This document shows positions 45,456-54,414 of a stretch of 54,482 nt of DNA, piece by piece. The translations under genes were made by a program, and so were the position numbers. This DNA is from an uncultured marine group I thaumarchaeote (GTDB taxonomy: Archaea > Thermoproteota > Nitrososphaeria > Nitrososphaerales > Nitrosopumilaceae). Position 1 is the stretch's first letter. Every line of letters starts with the position of its first letter. Location of the stretch: the NCBI GenBank assembly GCA_902512865.1, contig CABXKZ010000002.1, forward strand, positions 1 to 54,482. The letters are read 5' to 3'. Under the pieces are notes generated by a model, which was given only the letters and a program-made list of their open reading frames with translations, was not told where the DNA came from and made no database searches.

Positions 45456-45465
45456 TTTATATATA
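45456..45465 (+). promoter_or_regulatory. TATA element fixing the start of the second PEFG-CTERM gene
   Basis: TTTATATATA lies 21-30 nt before the GTG at 45486, so the transcript would be leaderless from that GTG. An upstream in-frame TTG at 45453 lies before this TATA and is excluded. Confidence 0.65.
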
Positions 45466-45485
45466 CATATTCGGTACTTCTACCA

Positions 45486-45965
45486 GTGATTAACTCAAAA
45501 CACACACTGACAATTTTGGCAAGCATAATGCTAGTCGCAGGTATGCCTTTGGCATTTGCAGATATGCATAGTGATGGCTTGACAATTGAAGCAGATGCAG
45601 TTGAGGGTTCAACAACAATCACCATCACAGGACACGCTACCTCAAGTAACGTTCCTGTAACAATCATGGTAATTGCTCCAAATGGAAACGTTGTTTCTAT
45701 TGATCAAATCAACCCTGATTCTGATGGCTCATTCACTTCAACAATCGGTGTTGGTGGTCCAATGTGGAAACAAGACGGCGAGTATTCAATTACCGCACAA
45801 CAAGGTTCTAACAATATGAACAAATCAACCGTTGTAGTAGAAGTTGCTGATGGCGCAGTAGTTCCAGAATTTGGTACAATCGCATCTTTGGTACTTGTTG
45901 TTGCAATTTCTTCAATCGTAGTACTATCTGCAAAAGGCAGACTTAGCTTCACACCACGAATCTAA
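45486..45965 (+). CDS. PEFG-CTERM surface protein, small
   Basis: 159 residues from the GTG at 45486. A signal peptide (KHTLTILASIMLVAGMPLAF) precedes a ~95-residue Ig-like beta domain (GSTTITITGHATSSNVPVTI; GSFTSTIGVGGPMWKQDGEY). The C-terminus is the thaumarchaeal sorting signal VVPEFGTIASLVLVV, a membrane helix and a basic end, to be processed by an archaeosortase-type enzyme. The tail is very close to that of the iron-island protein (VPEFGTIAM). Probably a cell-surface protein; ligand unknown. Confidence 0.9.
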   Translation: MINSKHTLTILASIMLVAGMPLAFADMHSDGLTIEADAVEGSTTITITGHATSSNVPVTIMVIAPNGNVVSIDQINPDSDGSFTSTIGVGGPMWKQDGEYSITAQQGSNNMNKSTVVVEVADGAVVPEFGTIASLVLVVAISSIVVLSAKGRLSFTPRI

Positions 45966-46056
45966 CTGTCCACTTTTCTTATTTTCTTATTTTTCTTTAG
46001 TACTACCTATAGACTTGTTAAACTTCTTAAGACGCATGTTTCTTCAAACAATATAG

Positions 46057-46716
46057 TTGGATGTCGAAAAATTTCAAGATGATGTTTACTCTATAACTGA
46101 ACTCTTGTCTGAGCATTTGCCTCCTGAATTAACTCCTAAATTGAATTTTGTTAGACAAACTCTAATTGAATTCTACAAAAAAAATCTTGTAAAGATTAAT
46201 CATTCTATTCTTGAATTAATCTGTGCAGCCGAGCTAATCTCTCATGGATTTTCAGTAGACGTTGAAAAATCAGTCTCAGATATTTTGGTATGTGATTTAT
46301 TTGGAAAAAAAGGTGATGGAACCTCTATAATTGAGATTGAAACTGGTTTTACTCCTCCTGAACATGCCTTAGATACCGTAGATTACTATGTGGCAAGAAT
46401 TGTCAGTAAGATTGCAAGATATAGTAAATACTGCGGAAAGTTCTCCCTTGCAACTCCTGTAGTGAACATTTTGCCTATATCTGACATATTTTTGCTTTCA
46501 CCAAATGCACGAAAAACTGAAGATGTAATGAAACTAAAAAAACTCTGTGACCGATTTTACAAAAACCCTCAGATTAAATTAGAGGATATTCAAAACGCTC
46601 ACATTCATTCCATCTATTTGATAAACACTGATAAAGGATTTGCCAAAGAAATGGATCCTGAGATGTATCTTCAATTAACAAAACAATTGATGTCACAAAG
46701 TGAAATTGATCTTTAG
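46057..46716 (+). CDS. Conserved hypothetical protein, possible restriction-endonuclease-like fold
   Basis: 219 residues, TTG start (an in-frame ATG 21 nt upstream is followed by a stop, so it is excluded). A helical N-terminal half leads to a core LICAAELISHGFSVDVEKSV, SDILVCDLFGKKGDGTSIIE, IETGFTPPEHALDTVDYYVA and KFSLATPVVNIL. The helix-strand-D...ExE order resembles PD-(D/E)xK nuclease folds, but the catalytic Lys is not evident, so function is open. It precedes the aEF-2 gene by 74 bp on the same strand. Confidence 0.7.
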   Translation: MDVEKFQDDVYSITELLSEHLPPELTPKLNFVRQTLIEFYKKNLVKINHSILELICAAELISHGFSVDVEKSVSDILVCDLFGKKGDGTSIIEIETGFTPPEHALDTVDYYVARIVSKIARYSKYCGKFSLATPVVNILPISDIFLLSPNARKTEDVMKLKKLCDRFYKNPQIKLEDIQNAHIHSIYLINTDKGFAKEMDPEMYLQLTKQLMSQSEIDL

Positions 46717-46790
46717 TTACACAAATCTGATCCTTGAGAATCTTAATTTCTCATAAGGTTTAATACCTGACTATCTAGGATGATTGCCAT

Positions 46791-48986
46791 ATGACTAAAT
46801 ACAAGTCCACAGCTGAAGTGATGAAAATTATCAGTGATAAAGATAAGATCAGAAACTTTGGTGTCATTGCACACGTAGACCACGGAAAAACCACTATGAG
46901 TGATAGTCTTTTGGCACACTCTGGAATTATCTCGCCATCAACTGCTGGAAGTGCATTAGCAATGGATTCTATGAAAGCAGAACAAGAAAGAGGAATCACA
47001 ATTGTTCAAGCTAATGTCACATTACACTATCAAGAAGATGGCAATGATTATGTCATCAACATGATTGATACTCCTGGACATGTAGACTTTTCTGGTCGTG
47101 TAATCCGAAGTCTTAGAGCAATTGACGGTGCTGTTGTTGTTTGTGATGCAGTAGAGGGGATAATGACTCAAACAGAAACTGTAACTAGAATGTCACTCGA
47201 GGAAAGAGTTAGACCTGTTTTGTATATTAATAAAATTGATCGGCTCATCAAAGAATTGAGATTAACTCCTGAAAAAATGCAAGAAACACTTGCAAATGTT
47301 GTTCAAAATTTTAATGAATTAATCGATACTTATGCTGAAGATGAATACAAGGAAAAATGGAAAGTATCAATTCAGGATGGAAGTGTAACATTTGGTTCTG
47401 CAAAGGACAGATGGGCAATTAATGTAGATATTATGAAGAAAAAGGGTGTTACCTTCAAAGATGTGATTGATGCATATTCAGATTCTGGCAAAGTTGAGGA
47501 TTTAGTAGAAAAAGCGCCTCTGGCAGAAGGTGTTCTTGGAATGGTAGTTAAACATCATCCGCCACCACATACTGCACAAAAGTATAGAATTCCAAAAATT
47601 TGGAAAGGTGACTTGGAATCTGATACAGGTAAAGCACTTCTTGCATGTGATGATAATGGCCCTACAATTATGATGTGTGTTAACATGACAATTGATCCTG
47701 CAGCTGGCCCTGTAGCGATTGGAAGATTATTTTCTGGAACCATAAAAGATGGTCAAACAATTAACATTATTGATACAAAACGTGAAGGTCGTGTACAATC
47801 TGTAAACTTTTTCATGTCAAATATAAGAGAACAAGTAGGTCAATTGGGCGCCGGAAACATTCCTGCATTACTTGGATTAACTGATGTTCGTGCAGGTCAA
47901 ACTCTTTCTACAGTAAAAGGTATTCCTGTGTTCGAAGCATCAAAATATGTTTCAGAACCTGTTGTACAAATGGCAATTGAACCAAAACATCCAAAAGACT
48001 TGCCAAAACTTGTAGAAGTTCTACGAAAACTAACAATTGAAGATCCAAACCTTGTAATCAAAATTGATGAAGAAAGTGGTGAAACTATCATGGCAGGAAT
48101 GGGGGTATTGCACCTTGATGTTGCAGTTAACTTGATCAAAGATGCAAAAGTTGAGATTATAACTTCTGAACCATTAATCAACTACAGAGAAACAATTAAC
48201 GGTGGTTGTGAACCTGTCATGGCAAAATCTCCAAACCGTCACAATAAAATTTTCATGAAAGTAGAACCACTAGAGCCTGAAATTGCTGAGATGTGTAGAA
48301 ATGGGACATTAAGTGAAATGAAAGATAAAAAAGAGACTGCTCAAATATTACGTGATAAAGGCTGGGAACCAGATGTTGCAAAGAAGGTTATGAGATTTGA
48401 TTCTCGTGGAAACGTTATGATTAATGGCACAAGAGGTGTTCAATTTGTAGATGAATCTACTGATTCGTTACTATCTGGATTTGATGAAGTAATGAGTGAA
48501 GGCGGTTTAACAAAAGAACAGGTACGAAACTGTAAATTCACATTTACACACTTTGTTCCTCACGAAGACACTGCTCACAGAGGCTTGTCACAAATTGGTC
48601 CTGCATCAAGACGTGCATGCCTTGCAGCATTTTTGTCTGCAGAGCCTGTATTACTAGAACCAATGCTTGCAATTGAGGTACGCGTTCCAACTGATCTTAT
48701 TGGAAATGTTTCATCTGTATTGCAAGGAAAACGTGGTAAAGTTTTGGACATGCAACAAAAAGGTGCAACAAGTATTGTAATTGGCGAGGTTCCTGCAGTT
48801 GAAACATTTGACATCTCTGAGAAAATGCGTGGTCAAACAGCTGGTAAGGCAATGTGGAATACACACTTCAAAGCATGGACACCTGTGCCAAAATCAATTG
48901 CTGCAACTCTAACTGAAGATATACGAAAAAGAAAAGGCTTAAGCCCAAATCCTCCGGAACCAACTGAATTTATCGATAGAGACTAA
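46791..48986 (+). CDS. fusA: Translation elongation factor aEF-2
   Basis: 731 residues. GTPase that drives ribosomal translocation. G1 is GVIAHVDHGKTTMSDSLL, G3 DTPGHVDF and G4 NKIDR. C-terminal domains IV and V are complete. The diphthamide site reads TAHRGLSQIGPASRR, with His596 as the expected modified residue. Length and motifs are normal for archaeal EF-2. The stop overlaps the next start (TAATG), so a small gene is co-translated. Confidence 0.98.
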   Translation: MTKYKSTAEVMKIISDKDKIRNFGVIAHVDHGKTTMSDSLLAHSGIISPSTAGSALAMDSMKAEQERGITIVQANVTLHYQEDGNDYVINMIDTPGHVDFSGRVIRSLRAIDGAVVVCDAVEGIMTQTETVTRMSLEERVRPVLYINKIDRLIKELRLTPEKMQETLANVVQNFNELIDTYAEDEYKEKWKVSIQDGSVTFGSAKDRWAINVDIMKKKGVTFKDVIDAYSDSGKVEDLVEKAPLAEGVLGMVVKHHPPPHTAQKYRIPKIWKGDLESDTGKALLACDDNGPTIMMCVNMTIDPAAGPVAIGRLFSGTIKDGQTINIIDTKREGRVQSVNFFMSNIREQVGQLGAGNIPALLGLTDVRAGQTLSTVKGIPVFEASKYVSEPVVQMAIEPKHPKDLPKLVEVLRKLTIEDPNLVIKIDEESGETIMAGMGVLHLDVAVNLIKDAKVEIITSEPLINYRETINGGCEPVMAKSPNRHNKIFMKVEPLEPEIAEMCRNGTLSEMKDKKETAQILRDKGWEPDVAKKVMRFDSRGNVMINGTRGVQFVDESTDSLLSGFDEVMSEGGLTKEQVRNCKFTFTHFVPHEDTAHRGLSQIGPASRRACLAAFLSAEPVLLEPMLAIEVRVPTDLIGNVSSVLQGKRGKVLDMQQKGATSIVIGEVPAVETFDISEKMRGQTAGKAMWNTHFKAWTPVPKSIAATLTEDIRKRKGLSPNPPEPTEFIDRD

Positions 48987-49183
48987 TGGTCAAAATCGAA
49001 ACCTTTGATGCAACTACCTTCTGGAATAAATCATATGCACATCAACGTGGCAAATTACTAAAACGTGTTCAAGTGCCTGATGATCAAATTAAAATTTTGG
49101 TAAACAAACCATATTTGGAGCTTCCTGCACCGCTTAGATATGAAATAGAAACAAGTGGAATTAAAAAAACTGAGTTAACATAG
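48986..49183 (+). CDS. Hypothetical small protein coupled to aEF-2
   Basis: 65 residues, basic: FWNKSYAHQRGKLLKRVQVP then IKILVNKPYLELPAPLRYEI. ATG overlaps the aEF-2 stop by one base (TAATG), so the two are probably co-translated. Possibly RNA- or ribosome-associated given its basic character and context, but no family is recognised. Confidence 0.7.
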   Translation: MVKIETFDATTFWNKSYAHQRGKLLKRVQVPDDQIKILVNKPYLELPAPLRYEIETSGIKKTELT

Positions 49184-49225
49184 GCTTAATCAAATAAATA
49201 GAAAAACAATAATTGTGTTTTATAC

Positions 49226-49945
49226 ATGAAAACTGGTCTTTTTATTATTATTGTATTAATCTCTGGATGCTTTGCAGGTTTAGTACATGGCGGTCTTAAT
49301 CTCATTCTTGTTGAACCATATCTTGATCAAGCAATTAGTATAGAAAATCAAACATTATTTGCAACCGGTGAAGAAGAGGATACTACTTCATTCTGGGTTG
49401 AATACAACTCGTATCGTGTATGGCAAAAAGGTGGACAAGTTTTAGCTGGTGCAATACTTGGAACTTCAATTGCAGCATTAGTGGGGATTGTATTTCTTTT
49501 TGTGAGAAAAAGTCTTCCCGAAGGAAACAATGTCAAAAAAACGTTAATTCTATCAGGGTTAATGTGGTTTACAATCTTTGTAATTCCATTTCTAAAATAT
49601 CCTGCCAATCCTCCAACTGTGGGTGATGCCGAAACTGTCGTAATGAGAGGAATCTTATTTTTATCGTTCATTGCAATCTCTGGATTAGGGGCTGTTGCAT
49701 TTTATCAAGTCTACAAGAAACTACAAAATAAAAAATTTCTTGCATTTGTAGGATATGCTGTATTTATTGGTGTAGCATTCTTTTTAATGCCAGAAAACCC
49801 GGATGAGATTACCGCACCTATGGATCTAGTTGAAGGATTTAGAGGTGCATCGTTTGTAGCTGTATCTGTTTATTGGTTAACACTCGGACTAATTCTTGGA
49901 GGATTTGTTGAAAAACTTCAAGAGCGACTTAATCTAAATAGATAA
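49226..49945 (+). CDS. cbtA: CbtA-like cobalt transporter subunit
   Basis: 239 residues, about five to six membrane helices (FIIIVLISGCFAGLVHGGLN; VLAGAILGTSIAALVGIVFL; LILSGLMWFTIFVIPFL; GILFLSFIAISGLGAVAFY; LAFVGYAVFIGVAFFL; FVAVSVYWLTLGLILGGF). The N-terminal GxxAGLxHGGxN...EPYLDQAIxIE and the later segment after the first loop match CbtA, predicted to import cobalt for cobalamin synthesis; AOA are cobalamin producers. No CbtB partner with its His-rich motif is adjacent. Assignment from pattern only. Confidence 0.78.
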   Translation: MKTGLFIIIVLISGCFAGLVHGGLNLILVEPYLDQAISIENQTLFATGEEEDTTSFWVEYNSYRVWQKGGQVLAGAILGTSIAALVGIVFLFVRKSLPEGNNVKKTLILSGLMWFTIFVIPFLKYPANPPTVGDAETVVMRGILFLSFIAISGLGAVAFYQVYKKLQNKKFLAFVGYAVFIGVAFFLMPENPDEITAPMDLVEGFRGASFVAVSVYWLTLGLILGGFVEKLQERLNLNR

Positions 49946-49966
49946 TAATTTGAACGATCGAAACAC

Positions 49967-49976
49967 TGGATATCCA
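49967..49976. promoter_or_regulatory. Palindrome upstream of the DUF427 gene
   Basis: TGGATATCCA is a perfect 10-bp palindrome immediately upstream of an AT-rich TATA-like stretch (TAAATTATC) that lies about 25 nt before the ATG at 50005. It could be a regulator site; no second copy was noticed. Confidence 0.3.
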
Positions 49977-50004
49977 TAAATTATCTGAAATTATATCAAA
50001 AGTA

Positions 50005-50283
50005 ATGAAGGCAATATGGAATGATACAATAATTGCAGAAAGCAGTGATACCGTTGTAGTTGAAGGGAATCATTATTTTCCACCTGATTCGATAAAAAAT
50101 GAATTTTTTAAAAAAACTGATACTAGTACGTCATGCCCATGGAAAGGTATGGCAAGTTATTATTCTGTCATCGTAAATGGGAAAACAAATATCGACTGTG
50201 CATGGTATTATCCTGTTCCTAGTAAAGAGGCTGAAAAAATTAAAGATATGATTGCTTTTTGGAATGGTGTACAAGTAATCTAA
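50005..50283 (+). CDS. DUF427 domain protein
   Basis: 92 residues. MKAIWNDTIIAESSDTVVVE, NHYFPPDSIKNEFF, the diagnostic TSCPWKGMASYYSV and the C-terminal AWYYPVPSKEAEKIKDMIAFW match the DUF427 beta-tent fold. Function of the family is not established. Complete and of usual length for the single-domain form. Confidence 0.93.
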   Translation: MKAIWNDTIIAESSDTVVVEGNHYFPPDSIKNEFFKKTDTSTSCPWKGMASYYSVIVNGKTNIDCAWYYPVPSKEAEKIKDMIAFWNGVQVI

Positions 50284-50307
50284 ATAGTAGTTTATGATGG
50301 ATTCCTT

Positions 50308-50481
50308 ATGGTAGGTCCACAAGATGGAGGATTTGGCTTTGATCAATCAAAAAAATACACAAGTGTAGATAATTTAGAAAAAATTTGTGTTCAATGTCAG
50401 GCAGGACAACACAAAAAATGTCTTTTCAAATCAAAAGAAGAGCCGAGTTGTGATTGTGAACATTGTCTAATTTATGGCTAG
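50308..50481 (+). CDS. Small Cys-rich protein
   Basis: 57 residues starting MVGPQDGGFGFDQSKKYTSV. Six Cys in a tight group (ICVQCQ, KKCLF, SCDCEHC) could bind one or two zinc ions. A hydrophilic N-terminus precedes the metal site. It follows DUF427 by 24 bp on the same strand. No family recognised, but the Cys pattern argues for a real gene. Confidence 0.65.
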   Translation: MVGPQDGGFGFDQSKKYTSVDNLEKICVQCQAGQHKKCLFKSKEEPSCDCEHCLIYG

Positions 50482-50538
50482 AATTAGTTTCAGCTTAGAA
50501 AAATAACCTTTAATCATAACTATTTCTATAAAATTAAA

Positions 50539-51003
50539 ATGGAAAAAACTCCTAATGACTCAAAAGCTGAAGTAATTATCAGAATGTTTCCTTCAGATGC
50601 AAACCCTGCTGGAAACGTCTTTGGTGGTGCAATTTTAAAGCATATAGACATGGTTGCAGGAATTGTTGCACAACGTTATAGTCAAACAAACGCGGTAACT
50701 GTTAGTATGGATAAGATAAGTTTCTTGAAACCTGTATTTGTTGGAAATGTTCTATTTGTAAACGCACGTGTAAACTATGTTCAAAAATCATCTATGGAGA
50801 TTGAAGTAAATGTTGAAGCTGAAGATATTGCAAAGGGAACACGTGTTCATACTGGTAATGCATATGTAACATTTGTTGCATTAGACGATAACGGAAAACC
50901 AACTCCAGTTCCAACATTACATATTGACAATTCTGAGGATCAAAAGCGTTTTGATGAAGGAAAATTTCGTATGGAACGACGATTGAAACAACGAGAAAAT
51001 TAG
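50539..51003 (+). CDS. Acyl-CoA thioesterase, hotdog fold
   Basis: 154 residues. The YciA/BFIT-like core NPAGNVFGGAILKHIDMVAG has the catalytic Asp within the hotdog helix (HIDM), followed by VTVSMDKISFLKPVFVGNVL and GNAYVTFVALDDNGKP. Hydrolyses acyl-CoA; chain-length preference unknown. Single gene with a TATA-like TTTCTATAAAATT about 20 nt upstream. Confidence 0.92.
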   Translation: MEKTPNDSKAEVIIRMFPSDANPAGNVFGGAILKHIDMVAGIVAQRYSQTNAVTVSMDKISFLKPVFVGNVLFVNARVNYVQKSSMEIEVNVEAEDIAKGTRVHTGNAYVTFVALDDNGKPTPVPTLHIDNSEDQKRFDEGKFRMERRLKQREN

Positions 51004-51052
51004 TCTATCGCTCACACAACTTATAGATATTCTAAGCGCTGAATGGATTATT

Positions 51053-52159
51053 ATGGTAAAAAGCAATTATGAAATTTTAGGTGTACCTGAAGATGCATCA
51101 CGAAATGAAATCCGTAGTGCATTTAGAAATCTTGCATTAACACACCATGCTGATAGAGGTGGCCAAGATGAAGAATTTATTATAATTAAACAAGCATTTG
51201 AGGATCTTAAGGCAGGAAAAAAATTTCCTGACTCGCTTGATGAGAAAAAACGTAAATCAAAATTCTTTTGGGGCACAGATGAAGAACAACGTCTTCGTCA
51301 TAACACATTATTATCTAATGATGTTGCACAAGAAATCAAAGTTGCACAAGAATGGATTGATGCATTAAGTAGAACTAACGCAGATGGAATTAGATTATTT
51401 GGTTCAAATGAATTGGGACAAATAGAACTTGAAAGAAAACATACTGGTGCTTTATCAATCAAAGGAAAATTTTGGGCTGGAAAAATTTCTTATGTAAATC
51501 ATGTGTTCATGTGGGGGAGCATGACAAGTCCATATTTTTCAGATAACGTTGATTCAAAAACTCTAATTCATCTTACTAATGGAACCTTCAAGTTAATGGA
51601 GCCTTTAGAAAATGGTTACAATATTGAAAATGGTTCTCATATTATAGTAGATCATGGTGATATTATTTGTGGTAATGTTAATGGAATACGACAACAGGTA
51701 CCACATCCAACTGGTCGTGTTGGTATGTCTGTAACCAACGAACATTTTACTAAATTGGAAGCACCAAATGGGAAAATTATTGCAGGTGATGTTCGTGAAA
51801 CTGTTTTGTTAGATGCTGAAGAAGTTTTAGTGCTCAATCTTGTTGATAACATAATTGTAAAAGGAAAGAAAATCTTTGTTTTTGGTTCTAAGGTTAGCTA
51901 TGATGTATTTTTTGAGTTAAAGGAAGGTGGTGTAATCCGTTTCTATGACAAAGGTTCTGGGTTTGATATTAGTGATGATGCAATATTAAAACTTGAAAAT
52001 GGAAAGGAATTTTTCCTAGATGATCTTAAAACTAAAAAACTAATTGGATTTGGTGGACGTGATATGACATATGAATTTCTAGATAAATTGGAAGAAAGTA
52101 GTGGTGTGATTCCGTCTAATTGGACATCTAAACTGTCTGGCTTGTTTAAGAAAAAATAA
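51053..52159 (+). CDS. J-domain protein with altered HPD motif (HAD) and beta-rich C-terminal region
   Basis: 368 residues. The N-terminal ~60 form a J-domain: SNYEILGVPEDASRNEIRSA and FRNLALTHHADRGGQDEEF. The normally invariant His-Pro-Asp is His32-Ala33-Asp34. The rest is a beta-rich region with repeated short strands (VNHVFMWGSMTSPYFS; TGRVGMSVTNEHFTKLEAPN; VLVLNLVDNIIVKGKKIFVF), reminiscent of a solenoid/bactofilin-like fold, which might assemble. Without HPD, stimulation of Hsp70 ATPase would be expected to be weak or absent; function unknown. Confidence 0.82.
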   Translation: MVKSNYEILGVPEDASRNEIRSAFRNLALTHHADRGGQDEEFIIIKQAFEDLKAGKKFPDSLDEKKRKSKFFWGTDEEQRLRHNTLLSNDVAQEIKVAQEWIDALSRTNADGIRLFGSNELGQIELERKHTGALSIKGKFWAGKISYVNHVFMWGSMTSPYFSDNVDSKTLIHLTNGTFKLMEPLENGYNIENGSHIIVDHGDIICGNVNGIRQQVPHPTGRVGMSVTNEHFTKLEAPNGKIIAGDVRETVLLDAEEVLVLNLVDNIIVKGKKIFVFGSKVSYDVFFELKEGGVIRFYDKGSGFDISDDAILKLENGKEFFLDDLKTKKLIGFGGRDMTYEFLDKLEESSGVIPSNWTSKLSGLFKKK

Positions 52160-52327
52160 CTACTTTTTAATTCCCAGTGCTCTATTTTTCAATCTTAGTT
52201 GAGTACTTCTACATTTTCTGCATCTTGTAGCACTAATATCTAATCTTGCACCGCATGAAATACAAATTTTCATATGTAGTCTTGCTTTTTGTGCAATCTG
52301 TTTCTTTAGTGGATCTGCAACTGGCAT
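52160..52327 (-). CDS. rpl40e: Ribosomal protein L40e
   Basis: 55 residues: MPVADPLKKQIAQKARLHMK, then the zinc ribbon ICISCGARLDISATRCRKCR with four Cys, and a basic tail. This is the archaeal L40e of the large subunit. It ends one base after the convergent J-domain gene. Short but unmistakable. Confidence 0.95.
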   Translation of the reverse strand: MPVADPLKKQIAQKARLHMKICISCGARLDISATRCRKCRSTQLRLKNRALGIKK

Positions 52328-52359
52328 AGTAATTACTAAAAAATGTGTTATTTATTCTA

Positions 52360-53274
52360 TTAGCTATTCATTTTTCCCGCTAAGAGCACTGCAACTTCGC
52401 CTGGTCTCTTTGCAACTGGAATGTTTGCCTTTGCAAACATGGATATTTTTGATTCTGCAGAGCCATAATTTCCCATGACTATGGCTCCTGCATGTCCCAT
52501 ACGCTTTTCTTTTGGTGCTTGGCGTCCTGCAATGTATCCGACAATTGGTTTACTAAAGCCTGTATCAATAATGTGTTGAGCCAAAATCTCTTCTGAATCT
52601 CCTCCAATTTCTCCAACTATCACCATAGCCTCAAGTTCTGGGTCATCTTTTACCATGTCAAATGCATCAATCATTCTTGTTCCATTTACTGGGTCTCCGC
52701 CAATTCCTATTGTGATATTTTGACCAAATCCTGCACTAGTCAGATTATTTGAAATCTCATAAAGTAGCGTTCCGCTTTTTGATAATACTGCAACTTTTCC
52801 TGTTGAAAATGGAGTGGCAGGCATAATCCCTACTTTGATTAATCCTGGAACAATCACTCCTGGTGTATTAGGTCCAATAATTATCGCATCCTTTTTCTTT
52901 GCTAATTCAATTGCCTCCATAGCATCTCTAATTGGAACGTGCTCAGGAATTGCTACTAATAGTTTAATTCCTGATTCTAGAGCATCTTTTGCTGCTCCAA
53001 GGAAAAATTTCGCTGGAACAAAAACTATTGAAATCTCTGCTCCTGTTGCTTCTACTGCTTCTTTCACTGAATCGTAAATTGGAACTTTGTCTTCAAATAT
53101 CTGTCCTCCCTTTCCTGGTGTAACCCCTGCAACAATGTTTGTACCGTAATCTAACATTAATTTTGCATGGGTTGAACCATATTTACCGGTAATTCCTTGA
53201 ACAATTACCTTTTTCTTTTGATAATTTCCATCTGTATCTTTTTGTCCACGAAGAATCTCATAAATGTCTGTCAT
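52360..53274 (-). CDS. sucD: Succinate-CoA ligase, alpha subunit
   Basis: 304 residues. The CoA-binding Rossmann start (KKVIVQGITGKYGSTHAKLM) is followed by IIGPNTPGVIVPGLIKVG, LSKSGTLLYEISNNL and the active-site His in KRMGHAGAIVMG, which is phosphorylated during catalysis. Together with SucC it interconverts succinyl-CoA and succinate with ATP/ADP or GTP/GDP. It overlaps the end of sucC by 4 bp, giving an sucC-sucD operon. The final GKMNS end is normal. Confidence 0.97.
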   Translation of the reverse strand: MTDIYEILRGQKDTDGNYQKKKVIVQGITGKYGSTHAKLMLDYGTNIVAGVTPGKGGQIFEDKVPIYDSVKEAVEATGAEISIVFVPAKFFLGAAKDALESGIKLLVAIPEHVPIRDAMEAIELAKKKDAIIIGPNTPGVIVPGLIKVGIMPATPFSTGKVAVLSKSGTLLYEISNNLTSAGFGQNITIGIGGDPVNGTRMIDAFDMVKDDPELEAMVIVGEIGGDSEEILAQHIIDTGFSKPIVGYIAGRQAPKEKRMGHAGAIVMGNYGSAESKISMFAKANIPVAKRPGEVAVLLAGKMNS

Positions 53275-54377
53275 TTGTTTGCCTCCATTACTACGCCATT
53301 AATTGCATCCTCAATTGAATCAAACATTTTGGTTTTCGTATCTTTTAGCATTTCTTTTGCTTTCTCTGATTCAGTACCCATGAGTCTTGCAAAAACTGGT
53401 ATGTCGATTAAATTATTATTATATGCTTGAATAAAAGCCTCTGCAACAGTTGTGGTCTTTACAATTCCCCCATAAAGATTTACTAAAATACCTTTGACTC
53501 TTTTCATTTTACTAATCAGTGTTAATGCTTCGTATACAGTTTCTGTTGTTGCCCCGCCACCTACGTCAAGAAATGTGGCTGGTTTACCACCATTATCTGA
53601 AACAAGATCAAACGTTGACATTACTAATCCTGCACCATTTCCTATTACCGCAATATTTCCTTCAAGCTCAACAAGTGAAAACCCACTTTTCTCTGCTTGT
53701 TCTTCTAATTCTGATTTTTCCTGATATTTTTGCAATTCATCATGCCTAAAATTTGAACTGTCATCTGTCATCACTTTTCCATCAAGTGCAATTAATGTGC
53801 CATCTTTTAGAATTGCAAGCGGATTGATCTCTGCCAACTCTGCTTCTTTTTCAATAGTCAATTTTGATAATCTTTGTAACATGTCTACAAATTGTTCCTC
53901 CTGTGAATCTTTTAATCCAATCTCATTTGCAACCTCTTTTGCTGTTTGAGTATCTACGTCTCCTAATCCAACTTCACGAATTGTTTGATTTTTCACTGAC
54001 TCAATTTCAACTCCCCCTTCTGATGACGCTATAATTGTATAGCATCTTTTACTTCTATTCAGAAAAAGAGATAGATACAGTTCTTTTTCTATATCTGCCA
54101 TTTTCTCAAGTAAAATTGCACGTGTTTTTTCACCTTTGATTGACATATTTAGTAATTGAGGATATTTGAGTTCAAATTCATCATCACTACTACATTTTTG
54201 AATTCCTCCTGCTTTTCCTCTTCCACCTACAGGTACCTGAACTTTGATGACAAATGGATATCCTAATTCTTTAGCATCTTTTCTTCCTTTTTCGATATCT
54301 TTTGAGGAAATACTGGGTGGAGTTTTAATGCCAAATTCTTTAAAAAGTTCTTTTGCTTGATACTCTAAAAGTCGCAT
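53271..54377 (-). CDS. sucC: Succinate-CoA ligase, beta subunit
   Basis: 368 residues. An ATP-grasp domain (RLLEYQAKELFKEFGIKTPP; GYPFVIKVQVPVGGRGKAGG) is followed by the ligase part ending in MSTFDLVSDNGGKPATFLDVGGGATTET and GILVNLYGGIVKTTTVAEAF. The beta subunit supplies the nucleotide and succinate sites. First gene of the sucC-sucD operon (4-bp overlap). Confidence 0.97.
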   Translation of the reverse strand: MRLLEYQAKELFKEFGIKTPPSISSKDIEKGRKDAKELGYPFVIKVQVPVGGRGKAGGIQKCSSDDEFELKYPQLLNMSIKGEKTRAILLEKMADIEKELYLSLFLNRSKRCYTIIASSEGGVEIESVKNQTIREVGLGDVDTQTAKEVANEIGLKDSQEEQFVDMLQRLSKLTIEKEAELAEINPLAILKDGTLIALDGKVMTDDSSNFRHDELQKYQEKSELEEQAEKSGFSLVELEGNIAVIGNGAGLVMSTFDLVSDNGGKPATFLDVGGGATTETVYEALTLISKMKRVKGILVNLYGGIVKTTTVAEAFIQAYNNNLIDIPVFARLMGTESEKAKEMLKDTKTKMFDSIEDAINGVVMEANK

Positions 54378-54414
54378 GAATTTTATCTAAAAATGGACTT
54401 TATATTCTTATTAG

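Noticed and set aside
45453..45485. Upstream TTG start for the second PEFG-CTERM protein
   Set aside because: It precedes the TATA box, and the signal peptide begins properly after the GTG at 45486.
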